This document shows, in pieces, positions 8,516 through 17,268 of a stretch of 64,000 bases of DNA. Where the stretch lies: the NCBI GenBank assembly GCA_964545715.1, contig CAZJHX010000020.1, forward strand, positions 23,900 through 87,899, read 5' to 3'. The DNA comes from CAZJHX01 sp964545715. GTDB lineage: Bacteria; Myxococcota_A; UBA9042; GCA-2863065. The translations under genes were made by a program, and so were the position numbers. The notes under the pieces were generated by a model. That model was not told where the DNA came from. It saw nothing but the letters and a program-made list of their open reading frames with translations, and did no database searches. The number at the start of each line of letters is the position of its first letter. Position 1 is the first letter of the stretch.

Positions 8516-9933
8516 GCCTGAGAACTGTTACTGCGTTCGCGCTGATCCTGCACATCTCCGGCTGCGGAGCCGACACCGAGACCGCGGGCACCTGGGGCGG
8601 CGAGCCGAGTGCGATGGAAAGTCCAGCGGCATCATCCACAGCGGTCAAGGCGGTAGACGTCTCGCTGTGGTCGGGCGTGATCACCGATGCGGAGGTCGCC
8701 TGTTGGGCCTCGCACGGTGTGACACACGTCGTCGCCGGCACCCAGAACCCGAGAATCACCCGTCAACAGCTGGCCATGGCTGTCGCCGCGGGCATGACCG
8801 TGGACCTCTATGTCTACCTGCACTGGGACGGGGATATCCCGGGACGCGTCGCGGACGCCGTCGCCCTGGCGGCGGAGTTTCCGATAGGGCGCATCTGGCT
8901 GGACGCCGAGGACGAGCCGGAAGGGCGCACCCCCGCCGCGCTGCATGCGCTGCTGACCGACGCGCTGTCGGCGTGCGGCGACTTTCCGTGCGGCATCTAT
9001 ACGGCCGCGTGGTGGTGGGACCCCGCGATGGGCGCCTCCACGGCCTTCTCCAACCACCCCCTGTGGTACGCGCACTACGACAACAGCCCCAACACGGCGA
9101 CCTGGTCCTGGCAGTCCTTCGGTGGTTGGGCGACGCCCGCGGCCAAGCAATACGATGAGCGCTATCTGTGCGGTATCGACGTCGACCTGAACACCATGGA
9201 GCTGGTCCCGGATGCTCCAAAGCCGTCGCCCGCTCCCCCGGTGTTGCCGGACACGAGCGGCGCCCCGGGCGGGCTGTACCCGGATGGGCTCATTCGCATC
9301 AAGACAGCTGCTGCTCGCCTGTTGTGCGCCACGGTGCCCGAGGCGACGGCCTACGCCTTTCAAATCGAGCACTTCTCAGGCGGCGGGTTTCACCCGTACA
9401 CCACGTATCAGGTGAACACGAACGCACGCCGCTTCTCCCCGGCGTTTGCCGACCGCGTCTATCGATGGCGGGTGCGCGCAAAGACGCAAACCGGGTGGGG
9501 CGGATGGTCCGCCTGGGCGCTCTTTGAATACGGCCAGCCGGTTGAACAGGTCACGCAGCCACCAATCGAGCCGGACCCCCAGCTCGAGCCCGAGCCCGAG
9601 CCGGACGAAGATGAGCCCCCGCCCGCCGACCCCGATGTTGCGGACGCGGGCGACTCGTCGGCGCTCTCACCCGCCGACGGCGCGTCGATCTCCACGGCAT
9701 CGGTCACTCTCTCTTGCGCGCCCGTTGCGGCGGCGGAGCGCTATGCCTTCGAAATCGAGGTCGCCTCTGAGGGCGGTGGATTCGGCGCCTACTACACCTA
9801 CGAACCCGTCCACCCCACGAAGGCCTTCTGGCCCGCCATTTCGCAAACGACCTACCGCTGGCGCGTGCGAGCGCGGATCAACGGGGTGTGGGGCGCCGAC
9901 TCCGCGTGGAGCACCTTCGACTTCGACGGCTGA
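8512..9933 (+). CDS. GH25-like lipoprotein with two C-terminal Fn3-like domains
   Basis: 473 residues. Signal peptide with lipobox HISGC (Cys18). Residues 45-230 resemble the GH25/DUF1906 lysozyme-like barrel: the opening strand VDVSLWSG, the catalytic-type strand RIWLDAEDE, and GIYTAAWWW. GH25 enzymes cut the glycan of peptidoglycan, using an Asp/Glu pair such as the one in WLDAEDE. A Pro-rich linker follows, then two related domains of about 85 residues each ending in Y-R-W-R-V-R-A-(x)10-W(A/S)xF (VYRWRVRAKTQTGWGGWSAW and TYRWRVRARINGVWGADSAW), separated by an acidic Pro/Glu/Asp linker. They look fibronectin-like. The start overlaps the GntR stop by 4 bases. Probably an envelope hydrolase; catalysis is inferred. 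Confidence 0.7.
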   Translation: MSLRTVTAFALILHISGCGADTETAGTWGGEPSAMESPAASSTAVKAVDVSLWSGVITDAEVACWASHGVTHVVAGTQNPRITRQQLAMAVAAGMTVDLYVYLHWDGDIPGRVADAVALAAEFPIGRIWLDAEDEPEGRTPAALHALLTDALSACGDFPCGIYTAAWWWDPAMGASTAFSNHPLWYAHYDNSPNTATWSWQSFGGWATPAAKQYDERYLCGIDVDLNTMELVPDAPKPSPAPPVLPDTSGAPGGLYPDGLIRIKTAAARLLCATVPEATAYAFQIEHFSGGGFHPYTTYQVNTNARRFSPAFADRVYRWRVRAKTQTGWGGWSAWALFEYGQPVEQVTQPPIEPDPQLEPEPEPDEDEPPPADPDVADAGDSSALSPADGASISTASVTLSCAPVAAAERYAFEIEVASEGGGFGAYYTYEPVHPTKAFWPAISQTTYRWRVRARINGVWGADSAWSTFDFDG

Positions 9934-10025
9934 CTGACTTCACCCGGTCTCCCGGGCGCGAGCCAGCGCTCGCAGGTTCTCGAGCTGGTTCAGCACGGAA
10001 GACAACGCCTCAAGCAAGTGGTCGT

Positions 10026-10895
10026 TCACCTCGAACCGGTCAGCGAAACTCCGGGCGGCATTGTCCCCAGGCCGCAATACCCCGACCGTTTGCAGGCATC
10101 GGACTTCCGGCAGTCGGCGTCGGACGTGGCAATGCAGTTCCGGTAGCGCCCGGCCAGGGTGCATCGCCCCTGCGACTTACACATATCACTGCAGTTGGAG
10201 CGCCCGGGGCGGAGGTGCCGCAGCAGTATCGCTTGCCGTATGCGCTGGTTCCTGGGGGCCGGCTGCGGCACCGCGATGCCGCAGACGCGGTCGAACTCGT
10301 CGATGCGGTAACCCTTCAGAAAGGTGCAGTGCTTATCGGTTTTGCATGCCCGTGATCGCCGGCAGTCGGCGTCGTTGCCGGCGATGCATAGGCCCTTGTG
10401 CGGTGTGCATCGTCCATCGTTTTTGCATACGTCCGACCGCAGGCAGTCCTTACGGGTCGAGGCCTGGCACCCGCGCTCCCCGTATGCGCACAGCCCGTCG
10501 TATTTGCACGCCAGGCTGCCCTTGCAGTCGCGGTCGGACATGGCCGCGCAGACCGCGTCCGCCGGGCTGTAGTGATGGTCGCGCCCGCCGCTCCGATAGT
10601 GTGTCGTCGTGCAGTGGCCGTATCGCTTGCACCCGGTCGAGCGCCGGCACTTGGCCTGGGTGACGACGCACTGACGCGTGGACAGGTCGAATTTGCAGCG
10701 CCCGGAGTGCTTGCAGTCGAGGCTGCGACGGCAGTGGGCGTTGGACGTTGCCACGCACTCCCCACCGAGATATGCGCACGAGCCCATCCATTTGCACTCG
10801 TCGCTCTGGCGACACTCCCGGTCGGAAGAGTGCGCTTCCGCCGGTGGTAGGAGCAGCACGGTTGCCGCCAGGAAAAAACTGCTGACGGCTCGCAT
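10026..10895 (-). CDS. Secreted cysteine-rich repeat protein
   Basis: 289 residues. Signal peptide MRAVSSFFLAATVLLLPPAEA. The mature protein is at least seven repeats of about 28-35 residues with the pattern C-R-x-S-x-x-C-K-x-x-G-x-C-(x)n-C-x-A-x-x-x-x-D (CRRSLDCKHSGRC, CLRSDVCKNDGRC, CRKSDACKRSGYC). The even, ordered cysteines imply a disulfide-linked rod outside the cytoplasm. This is a small member of the locus that continues upstream with three much larger Cys-rich genes on the same strand (66 bases to the next stop). The family is unnamed to me. A structural or adhesive role is a guess. Confidence 0.7.
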   Translation of the reverse strand: MRAVSSFFLAATVLLLPPAEAHSSDRECRQSDECKWMGSCAYLGGECVATSNAHCRRSLDCKHSGRCKFDLSTRQCVVTQAKCRRSTGCKRYGHCTTTHYRSGGRDHHYSPADAVCAAMSDRDCKGSLACKYDGLCAYGERGCQASTRKDCLRSDVCKNDGRCTPHKGLCIAGNDADCRRSRACKTDKHCTFLKGYRIDEFDRVCGIAVPQPAPRNQRIRQAILLRHLRPGRSNCSDMCKSQGRCTLAGRYRNCIATSDADCRKSDACKRSGYCGLGTMPPGVSLTGSR

Positions 10896-10961
10896 GACTT
10901 GTTCAGTCTCCAGGGACGAGGGAAGTTCACGATCCTACCAGCTTCCGAGCGAAGCCCATCA

Positions 10962-12560
10962 TCAGCTGGGGTTGGGCTCCTCTTCGACGCCGGCGCAGGC
11001 CAGGTCCAGGGATTTCTCCTTGGCTTTGTCGATGGCGTTTTGCAGCGCCACCGTCAGCTCGACGTTCTGATTCTCCAACCCGGTGAGCGTGGATTCAAGG
11101 TTGGTCAGCGTGCCTATCAGGCCTTCCTGGGCGAGCTGCAGATCCTGGAGCTGCTTTTCGACCTCGGCGAGCTGCGTGGTGGCGTCGGCAAGCGCCTTTT
11201 GAGCTGCGGCAAGCGCTGTCTCGGAATCGCTCAATATCGATGAGAGGTTCTGTTTCTCGTTGGTCAGGTCGGTCAGCGTCTGCTGTTCCTTTTGCTGCTC
11301 AGCTGACTTCTGGTCCTTCTCGGTGTTCAGTTGGGCCAGCTGCTTTTTGGCGTCGTCGCACGGCTCTGGGGGTTGGCCGGGGACGCAGGCGGCGTCGACT
11401 GCGGCCTGGGCGGTGGCGATGTCTGTCTCCAGCGTTTCGAGCTCGGTGGTGAGCTTGTCGACGTTGGCTTGCACCTTGTCGATTTCGCCTTGGATGTCCG
11501 ACAGCACCTGAGTGATGGCGATGACCTCTTGATCCAGCTGGTCCGCCTCTTTCTCTGCCACGGCTTTAGTGACCTGCGCCTCGGCCGCCTGGCTTTGAGC
11601 GTTTTGCAAGTCTTTGTCGTTTTGTTCGAGCAGCCCGATGGTGTCGGTTAACTGTTGCTGGGTGTCTGAGATCGCCTTGACGTTGGTGGCCAGGCCGTCC
11701 TTGTTGTCCTTGACGTCCTGGAGAAGCGGCGGAAGTTGGCCGACGCAGACGCCCTCGGAGCACAGGTCGACCGTGGTGCAGAGGTCGTCGTCGTTGCAGC
11801 TCGCTTCGACAGGCGTGTAGACGCATGAGCCGTCTTCGGCGCATGACTCGGACGTGCACACGTTGGAGTCGTCGCAGTCCAGCACGCTTCCGGCGTGCAC
11901 GCAGCCGGATGCCGAATCACACGAGTCCGTGCTGCACGGGTCGCCGTCGTCGCAGCTCAGCTCGCCCGAGCCCTTGCAGGCCTTGTCCACGCAGCTGTCC
12001 GTGGGTGTGCAAACGTCACCGTCGTTGCATGGCGCCAGGTTGGCCTGGAACAGGCAGCCCGTGGCCGGATCGCACAGATCCGTCGTGCAGACGTTGCCGT
12101 CGGAGCAGGTCTTCGGGGTGGATGCGCACGCGCCGTCAGCGCAGGCGTCATCCTCCGTGCAGGCGTTGCCGTCGTCGCAGTCCGCCGAGTTGGGCGTAAA
12201 CGTGCAGCCGCCATCGTCTTCGCAGGAGTCGTCGGTGCACGGGTTGCCGTCCAGGCAGTTCGTTGTACCCGGGCCCTTGCACTCGCCCTCGCCGCACACA
12301 TCGCCGGTCGTGCAGGGGTCGCCGTCGTCGCAGTCGAGCGTGTTGTTGTCGAACGTGCATCCGGCCGTCGGATCACACGCGTCCGTGGTGCACGGGTTCG
12401 TGTCCGCGCAGACCTTCGGGGTGGTCGTGCAGGCGCCGTCAGCACACACGTCGCCTTCCGTACACGCGTTGCCGTCGTCACACCCGACCGAGTTGGGCGT
12501 GAACTGGCACCCATCCTCCACGCACGTGTTGTCGGTGCAGGGGTTGGCGTCGTCGCACAC
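10962..12560 (-). CDS. C-terminal portion of Cys-rich/coiled-coil lipoprotein (downstream of in-frame TGA)
   Basis: The first ATG in this frame is at 12560, but the coding pattern continues unbroken upstream to a TGA at 12675-12677 and then into the next feature. This is therefore the distal part of one gene, not an independent one. It has six further Dictyostelium-type repeats (CTTDACDPTAGC, CTTDLCDPATGC and others, alternating with C-x-E-D-x-C-x-x-G-x-C units). After them comes a long coiled coil, roughly the last 260 residues, rich in Leu/Ala/Gln/Glu heptads and interrupted by a Cys pair (ACVPGQPPEPC). A conserved Cys lies near the C-terminus. If translated alone it would have no signal peptide. 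The coiled coil suggests oligomerisation or stalk formation. Confidence 0.65.
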   Translation of the reverse strand: MCDDANPCTDNTCVEDGCQFTPNSVGCDDGNACTEGDVCADGACTTTPKVCADTNPCTTDACDPTAGCTFDNNTLDCDDGDPCTTGDVCGEGECKGPGTTNCLDGNPCTDDSCEDDGGCTFTPNSADCDDGNACTEDDACADGACASTPKTCSDGNVCTTDLCDPATGCLFQANLAPCNDGDVCTPTDSCVDKACKGSGELSCDDGDPCSTDSCDSASGCVHAGSVLDCDDSNVCTSESCAEDGSCVYTPVEASCNDDDLCTTVDLCSEGVCVGQLPPLLQDVKDNKDGLATNVKAISDTQQQLTDTIGLLEQNDKDLQNAQSQAAEAQVTKAVAEKEADQLDQEVIAITQVLSDIQGEIDKVQANVDKLTTELETLETDIATAQAAVDAACVPGQPPEPCDDAKKQLAQLNTEKDQKSAEQQKEQQTLTDLTNEKQNLSSILSDSETALAAAQKALADATTQLAEVEKQLQDLQLAQEGLIGTLTNLESTLTGLENQNVELTVALQNAIDKAKEKSLDLACAGVEEEPNPS

Positions 12561-12674
12561 CGTCTTGATCGGCCCCGCGCACGTGCCCGCCGCGCAGATA
12601 TCGCCGGTCGTACACGGGTCGCCGTCGTCGCAGTCGTGAGTGTTGTTCTCTAACTCGCAGCCGGCCGCCGGTTC

Positions 12675-14198
12675 TCACGAGTCCGTAGTGCACGGGTTGG
12701 TGTCCGCACACACCGTCGGCGTCGCGGTGCAGGCGCCGTCCGCGCACGTGTCCTTTTCGGTGCACTGATTGCCGTCGTCACAGGGGGCGGTGTTGGCCGT
12801 GAAGACGCAGCCGCCGCTCTTGTCACAGGTGTCGTCCGTGCAGGGATTGCCGTCGTCGCAGACGGTCTGCTCGGCCCCAGTACACGCGCCGTCCGCGCAC
12901 TGATCGCCGGCGGTGCAGGCGTCGCCGTCGTCGCATGTCTGCGTGTTGTTCGTATAGATACAGCCCTGCTCGGCGTCGCAGCTGTCGTCCGTGCAGGCCT
13001 CGCCGTCCGAGCAAACCACCGGCGTCGTCACGCACGCACCGTCCTCACACACATCCTCGGTCGTGCACTGGGTGCCGTCGCTGCACTCCGCCGTGTTGGG
13101 CGTCGACACACAGCCCGCTGCTGCGTCGCACGCGTCGTCCGTACACGGGTTGCCGTCGTCGCACTCAACTGCGGCGCCCGCCTCGCACGCGCCCTCCGCG
13201 CAGACATCACCGACCGTGCAGACGGTGTCGTCGGAGCACGGCAGGTCGTTGGCCGTTGACGCGCAGCCGCCCTGGGCGTCACACGCGTCGGTGGTGCACG
13301 GGTTGTCGTCGTCGCACGGCTTCTGGCCGCCCGGAGCACACAGCCCGGCAGCGCAGGTATCGTCCTCGGTGCAGGTGTTTCCGTCGTCACACGGGGCCTC
13401 ATTGTTGGCGTGCGTGCAGCCGTCGACAGCATCACAGCCGTCGTCCGTGCACGGGTTGCCGTCGTCGCACGGCTGGTCCGCCCCCGCCACGCAGGCGCCG
13501 GCGGCGCAGCTGTCCCCCACCGTGCACACGCTGCCGTCGGTGCACGGCGCGTCGTTGGCGTTGTTGGAGCAGCCGCCGGCGGCGTCACACGTGTCGGTTG
13601 TGCACGGCTCGTCGTCGTCGCAGTCCACCGGCGTTCCCGCGGTGCACAGCCCAGCCAGGCACACGTCCTGCTCGGTGCATGCATTCTGGTCGTCGCACGG
13701 CGCCGCGTTGGCCGTAAACGAGCAGCCGCCCTCCGCTACGCAGTCGTCGTCGGTGCACACGTTGCCGTCGTCGCAGTCTGCCGCCGTCGACGTAAATGCG
13801 CAGCCCGTCTCCGGATCGCACGTGTCGGCCGTGCACGCATCCGCGTCGTCGCACACCACGGCCGCTCCAGCCAGGCACGAGCCACCGCCGCACGCGTCGT
13901 CTTCGGTGCACGCGTCACCGTCATCACACGGCTTGGAGTTGGCCGGATTGGAGCACCCCACCGCCGGATCGCACTGGTCTGTCGTGCACGGGTTTCCATC
14001 CGCGCACTCGGCGACTGCGCTGCACTTGGGCGCCACGCCCGCCGCGTCCTTGCCGGGCTCCACGCCGGGGTTGGTGTCCGCTGCCCCGCTATCGGGCGGC
14101 CCGTCCGTGACCTCGCTGTCCGGACACCCCAACAAGCCCATCGACACCAGCATCACAGCCATCACCTGGCGCATGCGCCGCCGGCCGCTTCCCATCAT
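12675..14198 (-). CDS. Dictyostelium-repeat Cys-rich lipoprotein, N-terminal portion ending at in-frame TGA
   Basis: 507 residues to the TGA from ATG 14198, chosen for GGAGAG 6 bases upstream (an in-frame ATG at 14252 has none). Lipobox LLGC. After an Asp/Gly/Pro linker come nine double repeats of about 51 residues, each CTTDxCDxxxGC followed by CDDGxxCTEDDxCxxGxC, the 'Dictyostelium (slime mould) repeat' pattern. The frame closes at TTDS-stop-EP, where every other unit has Cys (TDSCDP). Reading through gives another 570 residues with the same repeats, so the intended product is about 1,080 residues. Surface-anchored and disulfide-rich; role unknown. Alternatives to a true nonsense mutation are a sequencing error or, less likely, recoding. 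Confidence 0.75.
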   Translation of the reverse strand: MMGSGRRRMRQVMAVMLVSMGLLGCPDSEVTDGPPDSGAADTNPGVEPGKDAAGVAPKCSAVAECADGNPCTTDQCDPAVGCSNPANSKPCDDGDACTEDDACGGGSCLAGAAVVCDDADACTADTCDPETGCAFTSTAADCDDGNVCTDDDCVAEGGCSFTANAAPCDDQNACTEQDVCLAGLCTAGTPVDCDDDEPCTTDTCDAAGGCSNNANDAPCTDGSVCTVGDSCAAGACVAGADQPCDDGNPCTDDGCDAVDGCTHANNEAPCDDGNTCTEDDTCAAGLCAPGGQKPCDDDNPCTTDACDAQGGCASTANDLPCSDDTVCTVGDVCAEGACEAGAAVECDDGNPCTDDACDAAAGCVSTPNTAECSDGTQCTTEDVCEDGACVTTPVVCSDGEACTDDSCDAEQGCIYTNNTQTCDDGDACTAGDQCADGACTGAEQTVCDDGNPCTDDTCDKSGGCVFTANTAPCDDGNQCTEKDTCADGACTATPTVCADTNPCTTDS

Positions 14199-14248
14199 CG
14201 TCTCTCCATCAGTAGTTGTGGTGATGTTCACAAAACGCTCCCCGCGAC

Positions 14249-17200
14249 TCATTCGCAGTACCCCAGATGCCCAGGCGGCAAGAAGACGCTTTGGCCCACG
14301 TCCTCACAGATCCCCGCGCCGCACGCCGGAGCGCTCGGGTTGCAGTAGCTGTGGCACTTGTCGTCGATGCAGACCAGTCCCGCTTCACAATCGGCTGCGG
14401 TGCACGTGCCCGTCTCCGGTACCGGGCCCACCTCCGGGTCGCAGAAGTTCACCTGACCGCTGTAGGGCGCGCCACCCAGTACCACGCAGGTGGCGGGCTG
14501 ATCGCAGCCGCTCTGGGTCAGCACGTCGCATGCCGGCTGCCCGCCGACGCACACGCCTTGATGCCATTTCTCGGCCGAGCGCGCGGTACAGGTCGTGCCC
14601 GCCGCCGTACAGCCGGTCGGGTCCGCCATGATGCATCCTGCCAGGCAGACGCCCTTGCCGGCCTGGCCGTCGATCGCCTCGCAAGACTCGCCGGCGTCGC
14701 AGTCCGGAGCCGCCGGATCACACGCGGCCACGCCGGCTGTGCAGATCCCGGACCCGGTCAGCCCTGCGATCTTCTCGCACGCTCCCGCGGCGCAGTCCTC
14801 ATCGGCCGTGCATGGCTTGGCGCACGCGCCGTTGCCCAGTTCGAACAGCCCCTCGGTAAACACCTCGAGGTCCGGGGTGGACGCGCACGCCTGGTTGGCC
14901 GCGCACGTCGTCGGCACGACCGTCGGATCGCAGGTCTCGCCGCATGGCAGGCCCGAGAACTGGCAGTCGGCCGCGCAGCTGCTGCAGGTCTCCCCGACCT
15001 CACACTCGCCGTTGCCGCAGACGGTGCACTCCCCGCAGTCAGCCTCGCAGCTCGAGCAGGTCTCGCCGTCGACGCACAGGTCGTCGCCGCACGCCACCTC
15101 GCAGGCGCCACAGTCCTGCGGGCAGCTCGAGCACAGCTCAAACCCCAGGCACTCGCCGTCGCCGCACACGCCGCAATCGCCGCAGTCCGCCTCGCAGTCG
15201 AAGCAGCTCTCGGTGCTTTCGCTGCAGTAGCCGTCGCCGCACACGCACGGGCAGTCCTCGTTGCAGCTGTCGCAGTTCTCGGCAGAGTCACAGGTGCCGT
15301 CGCCACACTCGCAGCCGCCGCAGTCCGCCGGGCACGTCTCACAGTTCTCGTCGGCGTCGCAGAACGTGTCCTCGCAGGTGCCGCACTCGCCGCAGTCCGC
15401 CGCGCACGACAGACACGTCTCTCCCGGTGAGCACAGCTCGTCGCCACACTGGCAGGTGGTGCAGTCGTCCGGGCAGCTCTCGCAGTTCTCGGTGCTGTCG
15501 CAGGTGCCGTCGCCGCAGATGCACATCCCGCAGTCGCCCTCGCAGGTGTCGCAGTTTTCGCCCGGCGTGCAGATCTCGTCCCCGCACACGCAGGCGCCGC
15601 AGTCCTCAGGACAGCTCTCGCACCCTTCGCCCCCAACACAGTCCCCGTCGCCGCACGTGGAGCACTCGCCGCAGTCCTCGGGGCAGCCGTCGCAGCCCTC
15701 CTCGTCGTGGCAGTAGTCGTCGCCGCACAACAGCCCGCACTCACCACAGTCAGCGGCGCATGTCGCGCAGCCCTCGTCGTCGCTGCAGGCGCCGTCGCCA
15801 CAGGCCGGCTCACAGGTGCCCAGCACGCCCGCGGGCAGGCCGAAGTTGCCGGCCAGATCGAAGCACTCTTCGCCGCTTTCGCACAGCACGCTGGTGGGAT
15901 CGCAGTACGTGGTGCACCGGTTCTCGCTGCAGGCCAGGCCGGGTCCGCACAGGCCCGTCGCGTCGCACGGCTCGCCAAGCTGCGGTTCGCCCACCTGCTC
16001 GTCACAGATAAACGCGTACCCGTTGATCGCCTCACCGCCCGCGACGATGCACGTCGCAAACTCGCCACAGCCGTCCTGGGTCACCGGATCACATGCCGCT
16101 GACGATCCCGCACACAGGCCCACGTGCCACGCGGCGTCCTCGCGTGGCAGGCATGGCGTCAGCCCCCCACACGCGTCGGGGTCCTGCACAAAGCAGCCGG
16201 CCACACAGGCGCCCGCGCCGTCGGCAAGCGCCACACAGGCGTTGTCGTCGGTGCCCCAGCACACGGTCGGGGACGCCCCCGGCTCGCACGCCTCACCCGC
16301 CGCTGCGCAGATGCCGGCCGCGTCCGTGTCCAGCGTTTTCAAGCACGCGCCATCCGCGCAGTCTTCGTCCGTCTCGCACGAGGCGGCGCACACGCCGTTG
16401 CCCTCCGCAAACGCCCCGTCAAACGCCGTTCCGTCCGTGTTGACCGGCACGCAGACGAAGTTGTCGTCGCAGCTCGGCTCTCCCAGCGGATCGCACTCAC
16501 CGGCGCACTCGCCGGCGCCCAGCGGGCTGCAGTCCGCCGCGCAGTCCGCGCACGACTCGTCGCTGTCGCAGATCCCGTCGCCGCAATAAGGCTTGCCGCA
16601 GTTGACCAACACCTCGCCCAGGCACTGGCCCTCTTCGTCGCACATGTCGTTGTCGGTGCACTCATCGCCGTCGTCACACGGGCCCAGCGACTCGACCGGC
16701 ACGCAGCCGATCCCGGGCGTGCAGTTGTCCGCCGTGCACTGATCGCCGTCGTCGCAGTCGCGCTCCGCCCCCGCCACGCACACACCGGCCGCACAGCTGT
16801 CGTTTTCCGTGCAAAAATCGCCGTCCTCGCAGGCGATCCCGTCCTCCCGCGCAATGTATTCGCATGCGCCGGTCTGAGAGTCGCACAGGCCCTCCGTGCA
16901 CGGATCACCGTTGTCGCACGCGTCCGGCAGGCTGCACGGATCGGGTGTCGTCGTCGTGTAGGGGGGCTCAGCCGCGCACAGACACTTGACGTCCAGCGTG
17001 TTGCCCAGGCCGTCCCCATCGGGATCGGCCATGAAGACCGTGCAGTCAGCGGCGTTGGGCTCGTCCGTGAGCCCGTTGCAGTTCTCGTCGCCGCCCCCAC
17101 ACCACTCCTGAGCGGTCGGTGCCGCTTCGCACGCAGGCGGTGGCGGCGCCGGGTTGGTCTCCGTATCCGGGCACCCGAAAGCCAAGAGTGAAACAAGCGC

Positions 17201-17257
17201 AGCGCAGCTCAGGATGCGGGCGCGTGTCGAAAAATAACTGTGTCGTGAGATCGTCAT
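14249..17257 (-). CDS. Large Cys-rich lipoprotein with MopE-like and 12 CGDG repeats
   Basis: 1002 residues from ATG 17257, with AGGGGGG upstream. Upstream in-frame codons belong to the neighbouring giant gene. Lipobox LLAFGC. The order is a MopE-like metal-binding segment (GGDENCNGLTDEP, then DPDGDGLG), Dictyostelium-type repeats (about 70-170), a Cys-rich linker module that occurs twice (CGETC/CAGEC followed by CxxNxxC), and twelve tandem 22-25-residue units in the middle. A second copy of the linker module closes the protein (QPACDVLTQSGCDQPATC, then FLPPGHLGYC). The gene starts 12 bases after the giant's stop, so the two are probably one transcript. Function unknown; repeat calcium binding is plausible from the Asp-rich loops. 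Confidence 0.75.
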   Translation of the reverse strand: MTISRHSYFSTRARILSCAALVSLLAFGCPDTETNPAPPPPACEAAPTAQEWCGGGDENCNGLTDEPNAADCTVFMADPDGDGLGNTLDVKCLCAAEPPYTTTTPDPCSLPDACDNGDPCTEGLCDSQTGACEYIAREDGIACEDGDFCTENDSCAAGVCVAGAERDCDDGDQCTADNCTPGIGCVPVESLGPCDDGDECTDNDMCDEEGQCLGEVLVNCGKPYCGDGICDSDESCADCAADCSPLGAGECAGECDPLGEPSCDDNFVCVPVNTDGTAFDGAFAEGNGVCAASCETDEDCADGACLKTLDTDAAGICAAAGEACEPGASPTVCWGTDDNACVALADGAGACVAGCFVQDPDACGGLTPCLPREDAAWHVGLCAGSSAACDPVTQDGCGEFATCIVAGGEAINGYAFICDEQVGEPQLGEPCDATGLCGPGLACSENRCTTYCDPTSVLCESGEECFDLAGNFGLPAGVLGTCEPACGDGACSDDEGCATCAADCGECGLLCGDDYCHDEEGCDGCPEDCGECSTCGDGDCVGGEGCESCPEDCGACVCGDEICTPGENCDTCEGDCGMCICGDGTCDSTENCESCPDDCTTCQCGDELCSPGETCLSCAADCGECGTCEDTFCDADENCETCPADCGGCECGDGTCDSAENCDSCNEDCPCVCGDGYCSESTESCFDCEADCGDCGVCGDGECLGFELCSSCPQDCGACEVACGDDLCVDGETCSSCEADCGECTVCGNGECEVGETCSSCAADCQFSGLPCGETCDPTVVPTTCAANQACASTPDLEVFTEGLFELGNGACAKPCTADEDCAAGACEKIAGLTGSGICTAGVAACDPAAPDCDAGESCEAIDGQAGKGVCLAGCIMADPTGCTAAGTTCTARSAEKWHQGVCVGGQPACDVLTQSGCDQPATCVVLGGAPYSGQVNFCDPEVGPVPETGTCTAADCEAGLVCIDDKCHSYCNPSAPACGAGICEDVGQSVFLPPGHLGYCE
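14955..15806 (-). repeat. Twelve tandem CGDG-type cysteine repeats (protein-level)
   Basis: Units of 22-25 residues with the pattern C-G-D-x-x-C-x-x-x-E-x-C-x-x-C-x-x-D-C-G-x-C (for example CGDGDCVGGEGCESCPEDCG). Cysteine spacing is nearly constant while the filler varies, so the array is old and kept by selection on the fold. It makes the DNA repetitive on both strands. Confidence 0.85.
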
Positions 17258-17268
17258 CGTCCGCCCCC

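Noticed and set aside
12675..12677. Selenocysteine or programmed readthrough at the TGA
   Set aside because: The position is a conserved Cys, which is suggestive, but I see no convincing SECIS-type hairpin directly downstream and the same locus has a TAG elsewhere. A mutation or sequencing error is simpler.
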